Source of the DNA: Spirochaetaceae bacterium
GTDB lineage: Bacteria > Spirochaetota > Spirochaetia > Treponematales > Breznakiellaceae
NCBI GenBank assembly: GCA_031256815.1
Contig: JAIRPU010000016.1
Location: 1 to 7,046 of the forward strand
Direction of reading: 5' to 3'
DNA length: 7,046 nt
Shown here: in pieces, positions 1-5,837 of the stretch
Numbering within the stretch: position 1 is the stretch's first letter
Layout: every line of letters starts with the position of its first letter
Notes under the pieces: model-generated
Database searches by the model: none
The model's input: only the letters and a program-made list of their open reading frames with translations
Told to the model about the DNA's origin: nothing
Translations under genes and position numbers: made by a program

Positions 1-3000
1 CCAGTCAAACTGGGAAAGGGCCGTTCCATTCGTACTCAGGTCTCCGGTAATTAAAAACGTAACGTTGGTACCGGTGGCCAGAACGCCGCTTGAAAACGCG
101 AGGTCTTTAATCGGCGTAACCCCGCCAACATCCCCGCCAAACGTTACAGTTCCGCTGCCGTTTGCGTTAAGCGTAAGCCCCTGCCCGCCGATTGTTTGCG
201 CGTTTACAGTAGAGACAAATCTTATGTTGCCGCTACTCGTTGTGATTAGCGTATTTGCGTTGCTGCCGCTGCCGCCAAGCGTTACCGCGCCGTTATATGT
301 TTGATCTCCGCCGGTTCTTACACTTGCCGCATTTATTCTTACCGCGCCGGTTACGCTAAGAGAGGCAAGCTGCGTCCCCACACCAACTGCTCCGACAAAG
401 GTTACGGCCGACTGTGCCGGATTGGTTATGTTAAGCGCCAGATTCCCATTTACAGTATAACTAAAGTTGATATTTCCGCCCGCAGCGGCAAAAGCACTAT
501 CTGATGGAAAAGAAACCGGTGTGCCGCTGCCTGTAAGTGATACAGGCGATGAAAATAAAATGCTGCCATTATCAATACCGCCTGCATAATAAATTTTTGT
601 ATCTGACGAAATTTTAATTTCACCTGTCGTTGCGATAACCGTAATTGCGCCGCCGTTACCGCCTGGATACGCCGAATTAAGTTTTGTATTCGTGTTATTT
701 AAAAACACGTTTCCTTCTGCGTTTAGGGTAAGCGCCCCGCCCTCCGAGCCGGATTCGCCATTTACAACAAGGTCTGCCACCGAAACCAAAGTTACCATTC
801 CGGCGGGATTGGAGACGGCGTTTGATTTAATGCCGGAAATAGAACTTCCGGTAATGCTGTTCTCAACGGTAAGCGCTCCGGAAGTGGTCTCGATTCTTAT
901 GCTGCCCTCCTGGGACTGAGCGACTGCCGACAATGCCTGGTCGTTTTTAAACGTCATAGCCCCATTCGATTCGTTCTTAAGCGCCGCCTTACTTAGCTTG
1001 TTCGCTTCGTCAAGCGTAATCACCGCAGTTGCCGATGTAGATTTTGTTATATACCCGTTTTGCGCGGTAAGTATACCCGCGCTGCCCTGCGTTATATTTC
1101 CTGAAGCGACAAGGGTTATGCTGCCCGATGAAGTCACTGTAAGCGCCTCATTTATCGTAAGCGCCGCGCCGGCATTAAGACTTATGGAAGTATCCGCAGT
1201 AAGCGCCTCATTTATCGTAAGCGCAGCGCCGGCACTAATGCTTATGACGGCGTCAGTGCCGGCAGCGCTAACCGTGCCGGAAATATTTAATGCGCCGCTG
1301 TTTGAAAGAAAGAGACCTGCCCCTGCCCCCGTGCCTGTTAGCTCTGATTCTTCAAGTTCTGTAAGAGAAGTAAGCAGAGGTGCGGTGGAAGTTCCGGCGC
1401 GCTCCGCAATTATTTTCAGCTTACCTGCGCTAAGCAGTGTTCCCGCAGCCTGAGTCAGCTGCCTTCCGCGTAAGTTCAAAAAAAGCCTGCGCGAGCCAAA
1501 GTTTACGCTGCCTGCAATCTGCGCCGCATTTGGGGACGAGGCTGCATGAATATAAATTGTAGAGGCCGCGGAAGCGTTGGCTGTGCCGGTAGAACCTATT
1601 GTTACCGAGCCGGTACCGCTTGCAGAACTCAAATTTAAAGGATCTGAGAAATTGATTTTGCCTATATTAACTACGCCGCTGCTTGTAATATTTGCCAAAA
1701 AAGAAGCGGGAATATTGAAATCTCCAGTACCGCACAGCGATATATTCTGAGATATCGAATACGGTTCTATATGCGCCGCGTCCTCTGTGCTGTCGATGAC
1801 ATTCAAACTATGACTGCCTGAAAAGCTGAGCTTGTCGGAAATAAGTATAAATTTATCGGCGCTTATAGCCACTGTGCCGTTAAAAGAAATCGTTTGGTTA
1901 GCGGCGGTTGTTTCTATACGCGCAAGGCCGCTAGAGCTTATATTACCGGTTATTTTAATACCGGCGGCGCTTTTTATTAAGGTATCGGCGCCATTCGAAA
2001 ATTCCACTTCAAGTTCAATTGATTCATTTTCCCATGAAATATCGGAAATAACACCGCCGTCTCCAAAATTAACGAGACTTGCCTGCGCTTTTTGAACATC
2101 CACCGTACTTGAGCCTGTTACCTTAAATTTATTTCCAATCAAAAGACTGGTAGGTGTAAGCTGGCTCAAATTTCCATTGATAACAAAATCGCCGGTTCCG
2201 GCTATGGTAACGCTGCCGTCAATTGTAAGAGGGCCTTTAAAATGCGTTACACCGCCTGAAGGCGAAAAAGTATAAGTGTTTGTACCTTTAACTTTTACGG
2301 TACCAAAGGCGTTGGTTCCAGGGGTTGTAGAGAATGTGCCGGTGTTGCCGTTGTCGACGGTTCCTGCGCCGTTAAACTCGACATTGGACGCCGCTTCCGC
2401 GTTAAGGCTGCCATAGCGCGTCCAGCCTCCGCCAACCTTCACATTGCTGTCGCTGCTCAACGTAAGTGTTTTAGAGGCAGGAATAGTAACAGAACCATAT
2501 ACAATCAGTGCGGAGTTGATGCCGTCACTGTTATCAAAACTTCCTGTCGTTAAGTCGTTATAGCAAGTAAAGTTTTTTTTGTTGTTAATGTTATTGTTAT
2601 TGTTAATAGTTCCGCCTAAATTAATTGTTACATCAGCATTATTTTCAAATTGACAGGTTGAGGCAACGGTAAGCGTTCCTTCAATATCGAGTGTTCCATT
2701 GTTCTTAATTTCAGTGCTGACGGTAACCGAAGCGCCAGAGGCAATATTAAGTGTTCCATTGTTCTCAATTGTATTGTTGACTGTAACCGAAGCGCCAGAG
2801 GCAATATTAAGAGTCAAATTAGACCCAGAAATCATCAAAGTATGGCTAATTGCCCATGTTCCATTAAGTGTAACACTGGTAGGAGATGCCTGATAAGAGT
2901 TAATATAAAACGATTTAACAGACAGCCCTCTGTTAAATATGCAGGTTCCCTCTTCTGGTGTAAGGGCAGGATAAAAACTACCACCGCCAACTGGGGGAGG

Positions 3001-3402
3001 AACCAAAAGATCAGGGCCGTTTGCGTCCCATGTAGAACCCCGGCAATAGAACCCATAATCGCTGTTAAGAATAATAGTCCCGGCGCTGCCGTTAAGACCT
3101 TTAATATTTCCATAGACGCGCACTTCACACTCAGTGGTCAGCGTCGCGCCGCCCTCTATCTCAATATCGTTAATATGAAATCCTCCGCTGTTAGGAGTTT
3201 CCGGATACCTTCCGGAAGTGCCGCTTGTATTTGGGATTTTAACACTATCAGTTGATGAATTAGGTATCCCTGAAGGCGTCCAGTTATTTGGAGTCTCCCA
3301 GTCAGTATCGACACTACCGTTCCATGTATAATCAGTAGCGGCGGCATTGAAAGCGACGAGTGTAAAAAACAAAAAAAACAAAGAAAATCTAAAATGAATC
3401 AT
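1..3402 (-). CDS. Large secreted beta-strand-repeat (FHA-like) exoprotein, 3' end outside window
   Basis: The frame is open for 1134 codons from ATG at 3402 to base 1 with no stop, so the gene is partial. Residues 1-22 form a Sec signal peptide: R5, a Phe/Leu-rich core and an N-A-A-A cleavage region. The mature protein opens with TWNGSVDTDW...NNW (residues 26-41), a start common to bacterial secreted repeat proteins. The rest is rich in G, S, T, N, V and I in alternating beta-strand/turn patterns. Residues about 198-237 and 719-755 hold tandem 20-residue units (NIASGASVTV; AGAALTINEALT), close to the coil length of FHA-type beta-helices. An 86-residue module begins at V1000-T-F and again at V1086-T-F, with QTYNGAVTLGG between. 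Charged residues are scarce and Cys rare. Likely role: surface-exposed or released adhesin-like protein (inference). I saw no classic TPS haemagglutination-activity motif, and any secretion domain would be out of view. The Shine-Dalgarno is weak (GAGA, 3408-3411). Confidence 0.88.
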   Translation of the reverse strand, partial: MIHFRFSLFFLFFTLVAFNAAATDYTWNGSVDTDWETPNNWTPSGIPNSSTDSVKIPNTSGTSGRYPETPNSGGFHINDIEIEGGATLTTECEVRVYGNIKGLNGSAGTIILNSDYGFYCRGSTWDANGPDLLVPPPVGGGSFYPALTPEEGTCIFNRGLSVKSFYINSYQASPTSVTLNGTWAISHTLMISGSNLTLNIASGASVTVNNTIENNGTLNIASGASVTVSTEIKNNGTLDIEGTLTVASTCQFENNADVTINLGGTINNNNNINNKKNFTCYNDLTTGSFDNSDGINSALIVYGSVTIPASKTLTLSSDSNVKVGGGWTRYGSLNAEAASNVEFNGAGTVDNGNTGTFSTTPGTNAFGTVKVKGTNTYTFSPSGGVTHFKGPLTIDGSVTIAGTGDFVINGNLSQLTPTSLLIGNKFKVTGSSTVDVQKAQASLVNFGDGGVISDISWENESIELEVEFSNGADTLIKSAAGIKITGNISSSGLARIETTAANQTISFNGTVAISADKFILISDKLSFSGSHSLNVIDSTEDAAHIEPYSISQNISLCGTGDFNIPASFLANITSSGVVNIGKINFSDPLNLSSASGTGSVTIGSTGTANASAASTIYIHAASSPNAAQIAGSVNFGSRRLFLNLRGRQLTQAAGTLLSAGKLKIIAERAGTSTAPLLTSLTELEESELTGTGAGAGLFLSNSGALNISGTVSAAGTDAVISISAGAALTINEALTADTSISLNAGAALTINEALTVTSSGSITLVASGNITQGSAGILTAQNGYITKSTSATAVITLDEANKLSKAALKNESNGAMTFKNDQALSAVAQSQEGSIRIETTSGALTVENSITGSSISGIKSNAVSNPAGMVTLVSVADLVVNGESGSEGGALTLNAEGNVFLNNTNTKLNSAYPGGNGGAITVIATTGEIKISSDTKIYYAGGIDNGSILFSSPVSLTGSGTPVSFPSDSAFAAAGGNINFSYTVNGNLALNITNPAQSAVTFVGAVGVGTQLASLSVTGAVRINAASVRTGGDQTYNGAVTLGGSGSNANTLITTSSGNIRFVSTVNAQTIGGQGLTLNANGSGTVTFGGDVGGVTPIKDLAFSSGVLATGTNVTFLITGDLSTNGTALSQFDW
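1139..1246 (-). repeat. Two tandem 60-bp repeats inside the exoprotein gene
   Basis: The segments 1139-1186 and 1199-1246 lie exactly 60 bp apart and differ at about 4 of 48 positions. They encode consecutive 20-residue units containing AGAALTINEALT (residues about 719-755). Near-identity at DNA level suggests recent duplication or homogenisation rather than only protein-level constraint. Confidence 0.9.
2691..2810 (-). repeat. Two tandem 60-bp repeats near the exoprotein N-terminus
   Basis: The blocks 2691-2750 and 2751-2810 match at about 54 of 60 positions and encode two 20-residue units with NIASGASVTV and ENNGTL/KNNGTL (residues about 198-237). The period equals that of the unrelated-sequence pair at 1139-1246, which supports a 20-residue structural coil. 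Confidence 0.9.
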
Positions 3403-3426
3403 TCTATTCTCATATAAATAATACTA

Positions 3427-3455
3427 ATTTTAGACAAATAAAGTAAACAATACAA
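3427..3455 (-). promoter_or_regulatory. Candidate sigma-70 promoter for the exoprotein gene
   Basis: On the minus strand a -35 TTGTAT (3450-3455) and a -10 TAAAAT (3427-3432) are separated by 17 bp. The start codon lies about 25 bp after the -10. The surrounding 3403-3460 is strongly AT-rich. Other weak -10-like words exist nearby, so the exact start of transcription is uncertain. Confidence 0.55.
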
Positions 3456-3465
3456 ACATGGCGCG

Positions 3466-3510
3466 GTCACAAGCGGCCGTGTCACAAGCGGCCGTGTCCC
3501 AAGCGCCCGT
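3466..3510. repeat. Three 15-bp tandem repeats upstream of the exoprotein promoter
   Basis: GTCACAAGCGGCCGT occurs at 3466-3480 and 3481-3495 (identical). A third copy with two changes, GTCCCAAGCGCCCGT, is at 3496-3510. The array ends 10 bp upstream of the candidate -35 of the exoprotein gene. Each full copy contains the palindrome CGGCCG. It could be an array of regulator sites, or simply part of the adjoining GC-rich repeat island. Confidence 0.9.
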
Positions 3511-3580
3511 TCATGGCGCGCGAAGCGGCGGCCCGTGCGCAACAGACACGCTTCGCACGGAGTGCCACCGGCCGCTCATA
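3511..3580. repeat. GC-rich hairpin island between ptsN and the exoprotein gene
   Basis: CCGTGCG (3533-3539) pairs perfectly with CGCACGG (3554-3560) around a 14-nt loop. An outer pair GCGGC (3525-3529) / GCCGC (3571-3575) can extend the structure imperfectly. There is no T-run on either strand, so it is not a canonical intrinsic terminator, though it follows the ptsN stop directly. It resembles a REP-like intergenic element and shares words with the island at 6937-7046. Confidence 0.6.
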
Positions 3581-4033
3581 TCAAAATTGAATATGAGATA
3601 AAATTTCGTTAATAGCGGCCTTCCCTTTCGCTTTTAACAAAAGTTCAGTGCCGCCTGAATTAATAAGAAACGCAATACGGTTTAATACGCGCAAGTGTTT
3701 TTCGCGGGCGGATTCGCCCATTATCAGTAAAAGCACGCAGTGAACCGGCTTGCTGTCAAGCGATTCATATTCAATGCCGGACTGGGAAATGCCCAGCGCT
3801 CCAAAAATACCGTCTATTCCAGGGTAATACCCGTGCGGCACCGCAACCCCCGGCGCAATGGACGTATTTAACTTTTGTTCCCTGTCCTGTATCGCCGCAA
3901 ACATCGTATCCTTGTCTAATTCAGGATTGGCTGCCGCTATTCTCTCTATAAGTTCTTTAAAAACATCTAACTTGGTCTTGCCTGCAAGACTCGGTATTAT
4001 CGACTTTTGGTCAAAAATTTCACTTAATGACAT
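3581..4033 (-). CDS. ptsN: PTS EIIA domain protein, fructose/nitrogen-regulatory (PtsN) type
   Basis: This is a 150-residue stand-alone EIIA-type-2 domain, the normal length for PtsN-like proteins. The phosphorylatable histidine is H67 in GVAVPHG (62-68), preceded by the family's R-E-x-x-x-N-T-S pattern (51-58). The second conserved block E-x-x-x-H-L-R-V-L-N-R-I-A (109-121 region) includes H113. Such proteins take phosphate from HPr/NPr; as single-domain proteins they are usually regulatory rather than transport components. No EIIB, EIIC, rpoN or hpf gene is visible beside it, so regulation is the likelier role (inference). The start is supported by a strong AGGAGG (4040-4045) 6 nt before ATG. 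It lies 82 bp downstream of the small membrane-protein gene on the same strand and may be cotranscribed. The symbol rests on domain type; the exact paralogue is not certain. Confidence 0.88.
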   Translation of the reverse strand: MSLSEIFDQKSIIPSLAGKTKLDVFKELIERIAAANPELDKDTMFAAIQDREQKLNTSIAPGVAVPHGYYPGIDGIFGALGISQSGIEYESLDSKPVHCVLLLIMGESAREKHLRVLNRIAFLINSGGTELLLKAKGKAAINEILSHIQF

Positions 4034-4052
4034 ATTTTTCCTCCTGTCATTT

Positions 4053-4085
4053 CGCGGTTTAAACCCGCGCGATTCTCTTTGAGAA
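4053..4085 (-). other. Two small hairpins in the ptsN leader
   Basis: CGCGG (4053-4057) pairs with CCGCG (4065-4069) around TTTAAAC, and TTCTC (4073-4077) pairs with GAGAA (4081-4085) around TTT. Both lie between the upstream gene's stop and the ptsN Shine-Dalgarno site. They could affect mRNA processing or translation. No convincing separate ptsN promoter was found here. Confidence 0.35.
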
Positions 4086-4115
4086 AGCTAAAATTAAAAA
4101 CTTAAACAAAAGAAA

Positions 4116-4475
4116 TCAGGTTCGGAGTTTTAAAAGAATAATATCTTTTTTGTTATACGCCGCAGTTTTGGCGATGTACCTTACAGCAGCAAACAAAATA
4201 CAAGCTGCGGCGGCAAACAACCCCGCCGGCATTGCCATTCGCGGCAAACTATGGCGCGGCGGCGAAAATGAATTGTCTTTCGCCTCGCTTATCGCCAAAC
4301 ATTCAACACGGTTTGCCGGCGCTGCTACAAACACGCCATGCGGCAGGTTTTCTTCAAAAACATCTTCAAAATAAGAAGGAGAGAAGGACATGGACGTAAA
4401 CATCCACAGAACGGAAAAAGAGAGATATACAGCCATAGTACGATAAAGCCGGTTTACGGGCAAATACCAAAGCAT
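4116..4475 (-). CDS. Small putative membrane protein, unrecognised
   Basis: I do not recognise this 119-residue protein. It has two predicted membrane helices, residues about 14-31 (MAVYLSFSVLWMFTSMSF) and about 81-99 (AMPAGLFAAAACILFAAV). Basic residues precede the first (R9, R12) and follow the second (R99, K103). Between them is a polar loop of about 48 residues with one Cys (C59). This topology suggests both ends are cytoplasmic with an extracytoplasmic loop (inference). ATG at 4475 is the first start after an in-frame stop (4485-4487), but no Shine-Dalgarno is visible; M14 (4436) is an alternative, also without one. Codon use looks coding, and the gene lies upstream of ptsN on the same strand, so it may form a two-gene unit. 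A 74-codon plus-strand frame overlaps it and looks like a shadow. Confidence 0.6.
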   Translation of the reverse strand: MLWYLPVNRLYRTMAVYLSFSVLWMFTSMSFSPSYFEDVFEENLPHGVFVAAPANRVECLAISEAKDNSFSPPRHSLPRMAMPAGLFAAAACILFAAVRYIAKTAAYNKKDIILLKLRT

Positions 4476-4501
4476 ATTTTTATATTATGAAATTCAGCCA
4501 T

Positions 4502-4529
4502 TTTATATAAGAGGGCAAAACGCCGGCAA
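4502..4529 (-). promoter_or_regulatory. Candidate promoter for the small membrane-protein gene
   Basis: On the minus strand TTGCCG (4524-4529) and TATAAA (4502-4507) are spaced by 16 bp, placing the transcript start roughly 20 nt before the ATG at 4475. The -35 lies within the left arm of the inverted repeat at 4522-4572. Confidence 0.4.
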
Positions 4530-4572
4530 GAGCAATTTTATATTTAGCCCCTTTGGCTTAGGGTTTGCCGGC
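4522..4572. promoter_or_regulatory. Inverted repeat between divergent genes
   Basis: GCCGGCAA (4522-4529) and TTGCCGGC (4565-4572) are perfect 8-bp inverted arms separated by 35 bp. An inner AGCC (4546-4549) / GGCT (4555-4558) pair adds a small stem. The left arm overlaps the minus-strand -35, and the right arm ends 3 bp before a plus-strand TTGACT. This could be a shared operator or a folded RNA element. Confidence 0.5.
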
Positions 4573-4575
4573 CGC

Positions 4576-4607
4576 TTGACTTTTGTTTTAATGAACAACA
4601 ATATAAG
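4576..4607 (+). promoter_or_regulatory. Tentative promoter for the plus-strand lipoprotein gene
   Basis: A good -35, TTGACT (4576-4581), is followed by an AT-rich block ending in TATAAG (4602-4607). That spacing is 20 bp, longer than normal. The better-spaced AATATA (18 bp) is a poor -10. The promoter probably lies here but the exact elements are unsure. Confidence 0.3.
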
Positions 4608-4622
4608 GCAATGGAGAGTTCT

Positions 4623-5273
4623 ATGCAAAAAAAAATAATATTGCTGTCGCTTGCCGCGGCATTATTTGTTAATGCCTGTGCCGGTCTTAAATCAAAAACC
4701 AAATACGAAATTCTTGACCATAAAGGCGCGGCTTTGGAGGACAGTTCAATTCCCAAATGGCTTTCCGCATATCTTGAAGGCGGGGAATTACAAATCGAAA
4801 GAATGGCCGAACATTCAGGTTATTATTGTTTTGTGGGAACCGAAGAGGGGCCAAACAAGCAGATGGTAACCCGTTGGGCGCAGACAGTTTCAGGTCCGGC
4901 GTTAATTGCCACACAGGTTAGCATACGTCTTGAACAGATGACCAGCGGGGATGTTGGCGCGGATAATTCAAGTTTCCAGCAATCATTAAAGCAGGTTTCA
5001 ACCACAGCGATTACCGCAACTTTCAGCGGAGCCAGAAAGGTAAATGACTGGTGGGTTTGGCGCCGCGCATACGACCCAAAAAATCATAAACAGGTTATTT
5101 CGGAAGATTACAGCGCCTATGTGCTTTACATAATCGAAAAGAAGCAGCTTGATAAACAGGTTGCCGCAGAACTGCAAAACACAATAGATAACCGCAAGAA
5201 TATGTCCGCCGATGAACGTAAAATTTACACCGACCTTATACAGAAAATTATGAGCCGCGGTTTGGGAGTTTAA
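4623..5273 (+). CDS. Lipoprotein, LPP20-like layout, function unknown
   Basis: The protein has 216 residues if translated from ATG 4623. That start is preferred because GGAG (4613-4616) lies 6 nt upstream. An in-frame ATG at 4611 would add only four residues (MESS) and has a poorly placed AAGG. Residues 1-18 are a lipoprotein signal (MQKKIILLSLAAALFVNA) with Cys at 19; the V-N-A-C lipobox is relaxed as in spirochaetes. The mature part has P44-K-W46, a central Ala/Thr/Gln/Ser-rich stretch (86-133), FSGARKVNDWWVWRR (134-148) and YSAYVLYIIEKKQLDKQ (163-179), then a helical, charged C-terminus. An early P-x-W, a central helix and a late YxxYVL recall the LPP20-type lipoprotein layout, but this is a resemblance in order of elements, not a firm assignment. 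It is monocistronic, divergent from the small membrane-protein gene and convergent with the next lipoprotein gene. A9 (4627-4635) falls in codons 2-5. Confidence 0.85.
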   Translation: MQKKIILLSLAAALFVNACAGLKSKTKYEILDHKGAALEDSSIPKWLSAYLEGGELQIERMAEHSGYYCFVGTEEGPNKQMVTRWAQTVSGPALIATQVSIRLEQMTSGDVGADNSSFQQSLKQVSTTAITATFSGARKVNDWWVWRRAYDPKNHKQVISEDYSAYVLYIIEKKQLDKQVAAELQNTIDNRKNMSADERKIYTDLIQKIMSRGLGV

Positions 5274-5276
5274 CAG

Positions 5277-5320
5277 CGCAGGCGCCGACTACTGCGATAC
5301 AAATTCGGCGCCGCGTTTTT
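5277..5320 (+). terminator. Intrinsic terminator of the plus-strand lipoprotein gene
   Basis: GGCGCCGA (5281-5288) pairs perfectly with TCGGCGCC (5305-5312). CGC (5277-5279) and GCG (5313-5315) extend the stem past a bulged A (5280), and TTTTT (5316-5320) follows. The stem begins 4 nt after the stop codon. The minus-strand reading has no T-run, so it acts on plus-strand transcripts. It overlaps the last codons of the converging gene. Confidence 0.75.
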
Positions 5321-5831
5321 CAAGCACATTAAGTTCAGAAAGCGCCAAATAAAGATAATTATACCCGTCTAAATTGTAAGTTTTTAAAGTCCCGGCGGCT
5401 TCTACCCAGTCATCCTGTTTTGGGTAGGAGTGTTCTTTTTCCCAGATTACTTCAAAACCGGCGTTGCCGTCGTTGCCGCAGCAGCCTGGGCCGTAACGCA
5501 GCACAAAACAGGCGTTATCGCCGCCATAGGGTTCAATTTTAAATAAGCCCTGCAGCTTTAAATGGCAGCCAAGATAATCATCCTGATTAAGATATATATC
5601 GTTAACCTGCGCCAAAAAAAGTTTTTCTTTAATTTCTATAACCTTGTTTTTTTCAGGCGTTCCGGTAAAACTCCGCGCCGCTGTTCCCGTCTCCTGCGTT
5701 TCTGATTCCTGCGCCTGTACCGGCGGACTGGAATTTACCGTCTGTACCGGTTTTTTTGTACAGGCAAAAAACAGTCCGCAAACATAAAAAAGCAAGGCTA
5801 TAAATTTTATGTTGAAAATATTTGTCTTCAT
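5289..5831 (-). CDS. Lipoprotein with DUF1980/TIGR03943-like C-terminal domain
   Basis: The product has 180 residues. The signal region KTNIFNIKFIALLFYVCGLF ends in a relaxed lipobox F-F-A-C with Cys24. A Gln/Glu/Thr/Pro-rich linker follows (about 28-62). Residues about 72-172 look like a compact beta domain: a G88-to-G95 strand pair, R112 with G-P-G-C117-C118-G-N-D121, GFEVIW (125-130), DDWVEAAGTL (140-149) and a final YLYLALSEL (159-167). The R-x(4)-CC-x-x-D core and the later W-V-x-x-x-G-T-L recall the C-terminal domain of YcgQ-type proteins (DUF1980, TIGR03943), which normally accompany a COG0701 permease; none is present here. The CC pair could bind metal or form a disulfide (inference). 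The start lies 6 bp after the rpsB stop with no clear Shine-Dalgarno, suggesting cotranscription and perhaps translational coupling. The domain call comes from remembered motif pattern. Confidence 0.85.
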   Translation of the reverse strand: MKTNIFNIKFIALLFYVCGLFFACTKKPVQTVNSSPPVQAQESETQETGTAARSFTGTPEKNKVIEIKEKLFLAQVNDIYLNQDDYLGCHLKLQGLFKIEPYGGDNACFVLRYGPGCCGNDGNAGFEVIWEKEHSYPKQDDWVEAAGTLKTYNLDGYNYLYLALSELNVLEKRGAEFVSQ

Positions 5832-5837
5832 AAAAAA

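Noticed and set aside
1139..2810. Regular repeats as a possible CRISPR array
   Set aside because: The repeats are two-copy, contiguous at 60 bp, coding and without unique spacers of constant length.
65..2893. Several plus-strand open frames of 60-150 codons (for example 998-1453) opposite the exoprotein
   Set aside because: They are antisense shadows. The minus-strand frame is open without a single stop over 3402 bases, has a signal peptide and repeat structure, while the plus-strand frames are disconnected and low in complexity.
2835..3347. Short minus-strand frames at 2835-3128 and 3156-3347 and a plus-strand frame at 2842-3255
   Set aside because: They lie in other frames of the exoprotein gene, have no Shine-Dalgarno or family motifs, and mostly mirror its sequence.
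4150..4374. Plus-strand 74-codon frame opposite the small membrane-protein gene
   Set aside because: Ala-rich with no membrane or family pattern and no good start signal; the minus frame has two clear hydrophobic segments and lies in a sensible gene order, though certainty is only moderate.
4522..4572. Inverted repeat as a terminator on the minus strand (GTTTTG follows)
   Set aside because: The 35-nt loop is long and the T-run is only four; no minus-strand gene ends just upstream, although read-through from the rpsB unit could use it.
4544..5005. Minus-strand and alternative plus-strand frames within the lipoprotein gene region
   Set aside because: They overlap a gene with signal peptide, lipobox, Shine-Dalgarno and terminator, and carry no features of their own.
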